64,000 bases of DNA from Streptomyces sp. TG1A-8 (lineage in GTDB: Bacteria > Actinomycetota > Actinomycetes > Streptomycetales > Streptomycetaceae): the NCBI RefSeq assembly GCF_030499535.1, contig NZ_JASTLB010000001.1:3968001-4032000 (forward strand), in the 5' to 3' direction. Position numbers and translations under genes: made by a program. Of the stretch, positions 63,185 through 64,000 are shown in pieces; the stretch's first letter is position 1; every line of letters starts with the position of its first letter. The notes under the pieces are model-generated. The model worked only from the letters and a program-made list of their open reading frames with translations, was not told the DNA's origin and made no database searches.

Positions 63185-64000
63185 ATGGCTGTGCAGACCG
63201 TTGCAAGCACCAGCACCACCACCGTCGACCTCGGCCCCGCCGCCGCCCTGAGCTGCCGCGAGTGCGGCCACCGGGTGCCGCTCGGCCCGGTGTTCGCCTG
63301 CGAGGAGTGTTTCGGCCCGCTGGAGATCGCCTACGACTTCTCCGCCTACGACGCCGAAGGGCTGCGCGCGCGCATCGAGGCGGGCCCCGCGAACATCTGG
63401 CGGTACGCGCCGCTGCTGCCGGTCCCGGCCGACGTGGCCGACAGGCCGAACATCAACCCCGGCTGGACCAAGCTCGTCAAGGCCGACAACCTCGCCCGCG
63501 AGCTGGGCGTGACCGGCGGGCTGTACGTGAAGGACGACTCCGGCAACCCGACGCACTCCTTCAAGGACCGGGTCGTCGCCCAGGCCCTGGAGGCCGCGCG
63601 CGCCTTCGGCTTCACCACCCTGTCCTGCTCCTCGACCGGCAACCTGGCCGGCGCGGTCGGTGCCGCCGCCGCCCGGGCCGGCCTGCGTTCCTGCGTGTTC
63701 ATCCCGCACGACCTGGAGCAGGGCAAGGTCGTCATGGCCGCCGTCTACGGCGGCGAGCTGGTCGGCATCGAGGGCAACTACGACGACGTGAACCGCTTCT
63801 GCTCCGAGCTGATCGGCGACCCGGCCGGCGAGGGCTGGGGCTTCGTCAACGTCAACCTGCGGCCGTACTACGCGGAGGGGTCCAAGACCCTGGCGTACGA
63901 GATCTGCGAGCAGCTCGGCTGGCGGCTGCCGGACCAGATCGTCGTCCCGATCGCCTCCGGCTCCCAGCTCACGAAGATCGACAAGGGTCTGCGGGAGCTG
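63185..64000 (+). CDS. thrC: Threonine synthase, N-terminal part
   Basis: The gene runs off the window; 272 codons are present. A zinc-ribbon-like N-terminus (LSCRECGHRVPLGPVFACEE) precedes the PLP fold-type II domain with the Schiff-base Lys127 in GNPTHSFKDRVVAQAL, SSTGNLAGAVGAAAARAG and IASGSQLTKI. It converts O-phosphohomoserine to threonine. The same metabolite feeds methionine synthesis in many bacteria, so control by a SAM riboswitch makes metabolic sense: high SAM would shift branch-point use. Confidence 0.95.
   Translation, partial: MAVQTVASTSTTTVDLGPAAALSCRECGHRVPLGPVFACEECFGPLEIAYDFSAYDAEGLRARIEAGPANIWRYAPLLPVPADVADRPNINPGWTKLVKADNLARELGVTGGLYVKDDSGNPTHSFKDRVVAQALEAARAFGFTTLSCSSTGNLAGAVGAAAARAGLRSCVFIPHDLEQGKVVMAAVYGGELVGIEGNYDDVNRFCSELIGDPAGEGWGFVNVNLRPYYAEGSKTLAYEICEQLGWRLPDQIVVPIASGSQLTKIDKGLREL

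Overview
The window is high-GC actinobacterial chromosome, almost certainly Streptomyces. The signs are strong third-position G/C codon bias, GTG starts, and the genes themselves: mycothiol synthesis (mshA), PhoU/PhoR/PhoP, CarD, MsiK, the c-di-GMP developmental proteins RsiG and CdgB, a whiE-type spore-pigment polyketide cluster, and a DasR-type nagA locus. From memory of Streptomyces coelicolor, gene order resembles the SCO4180-SCO4295 core interval, with accessory DNA at two places.

Layout. 1-15.5 kb: 3' end of a YgfZ-type gene, dtd, rsiG, an Eis-type acetyltransferase, a frameshifted MFS gene, an XRE regulator with its own palindrome, an HbhA-like surface protein, a response-regulator/PP2C phosphatase, an NlpC/P60 hydrolase, a methyltransferase, mshA (frameshifted) with ybjN, an AraC/DUF2000 pair, a CMD protein and an intact MFS gene. 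15.7-18.7 kb: gpm followed by a decayed element (small membrane protein, C-terminal integrase fragment, lower-GC spacer), an isochorismatase-like gene with a damaged start, and a HAD remnant with an internal deletion. 18.7-33.7 kb: L7/L12-like protein, a 53-aa Cys-rich protein, phoU diverging from phoRP across a PHO box, carD, ispD-ispF, cysS, rlmB, a DoxX-family protein, a sugar nucleotidyltransferase and msiK. 33.8-45.2 kb: tRNA-Thr, a GAF-PP2C phosphatase, the spore-pigment type II PKS cluster with a divergent monooxygenase, then a convergent O-methyltransferase and a secreted beta-helix protein. 45.5-54.5 kb: rhomboid-like protein, polyamine-type oxidoreductase and acetyltransferase, pentapeptide protein, TerD, ArfB, flavin reductase, cdgB and a CBM35 protein. 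54.5-64 kb: PfkB kinase, nagA, ROK kinase and sugar-binding lipoprotein around paired dre-like sites; otsB, otsA, gpgS; and thrC behind a SAM riboswitch.

How it fits together. Several genes serve development: RsiG holds sigma-WhiG when loaded with c-di-GMP, CdgB makes c-di-GMP, and the PKS cluster should colour the spores. Others govern nutrient sensing: phosphate (PhoU/R/P), amino sugars (DasR-type sites, nagA, ROK), MsiK-energised sugar uptake, and SAM control of thrC. Trehalose and glucosylglycerate genes supply compatible solutes.

Notable oddities. Three genes (MFS, mshA, isochorismatase-like) carry frameshifts in short GC or C tracts, so sequencing error must be excluded before loss of function is accepted. 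At least sixteen genes have a -10-like hexamer 6-7 nt before the start codon, suggesting leaderless mRNAs. I did not find a clearly new multi-gene system. The best candidates for novelty are the Cys-rich mini-protein, the Lys/Pro/Ala-interrupted beta-helix protein, the extra methyltransferase beside the spore-pigment genes, and a possible ribosome-site-masking helix behind the thrC riboswitch.
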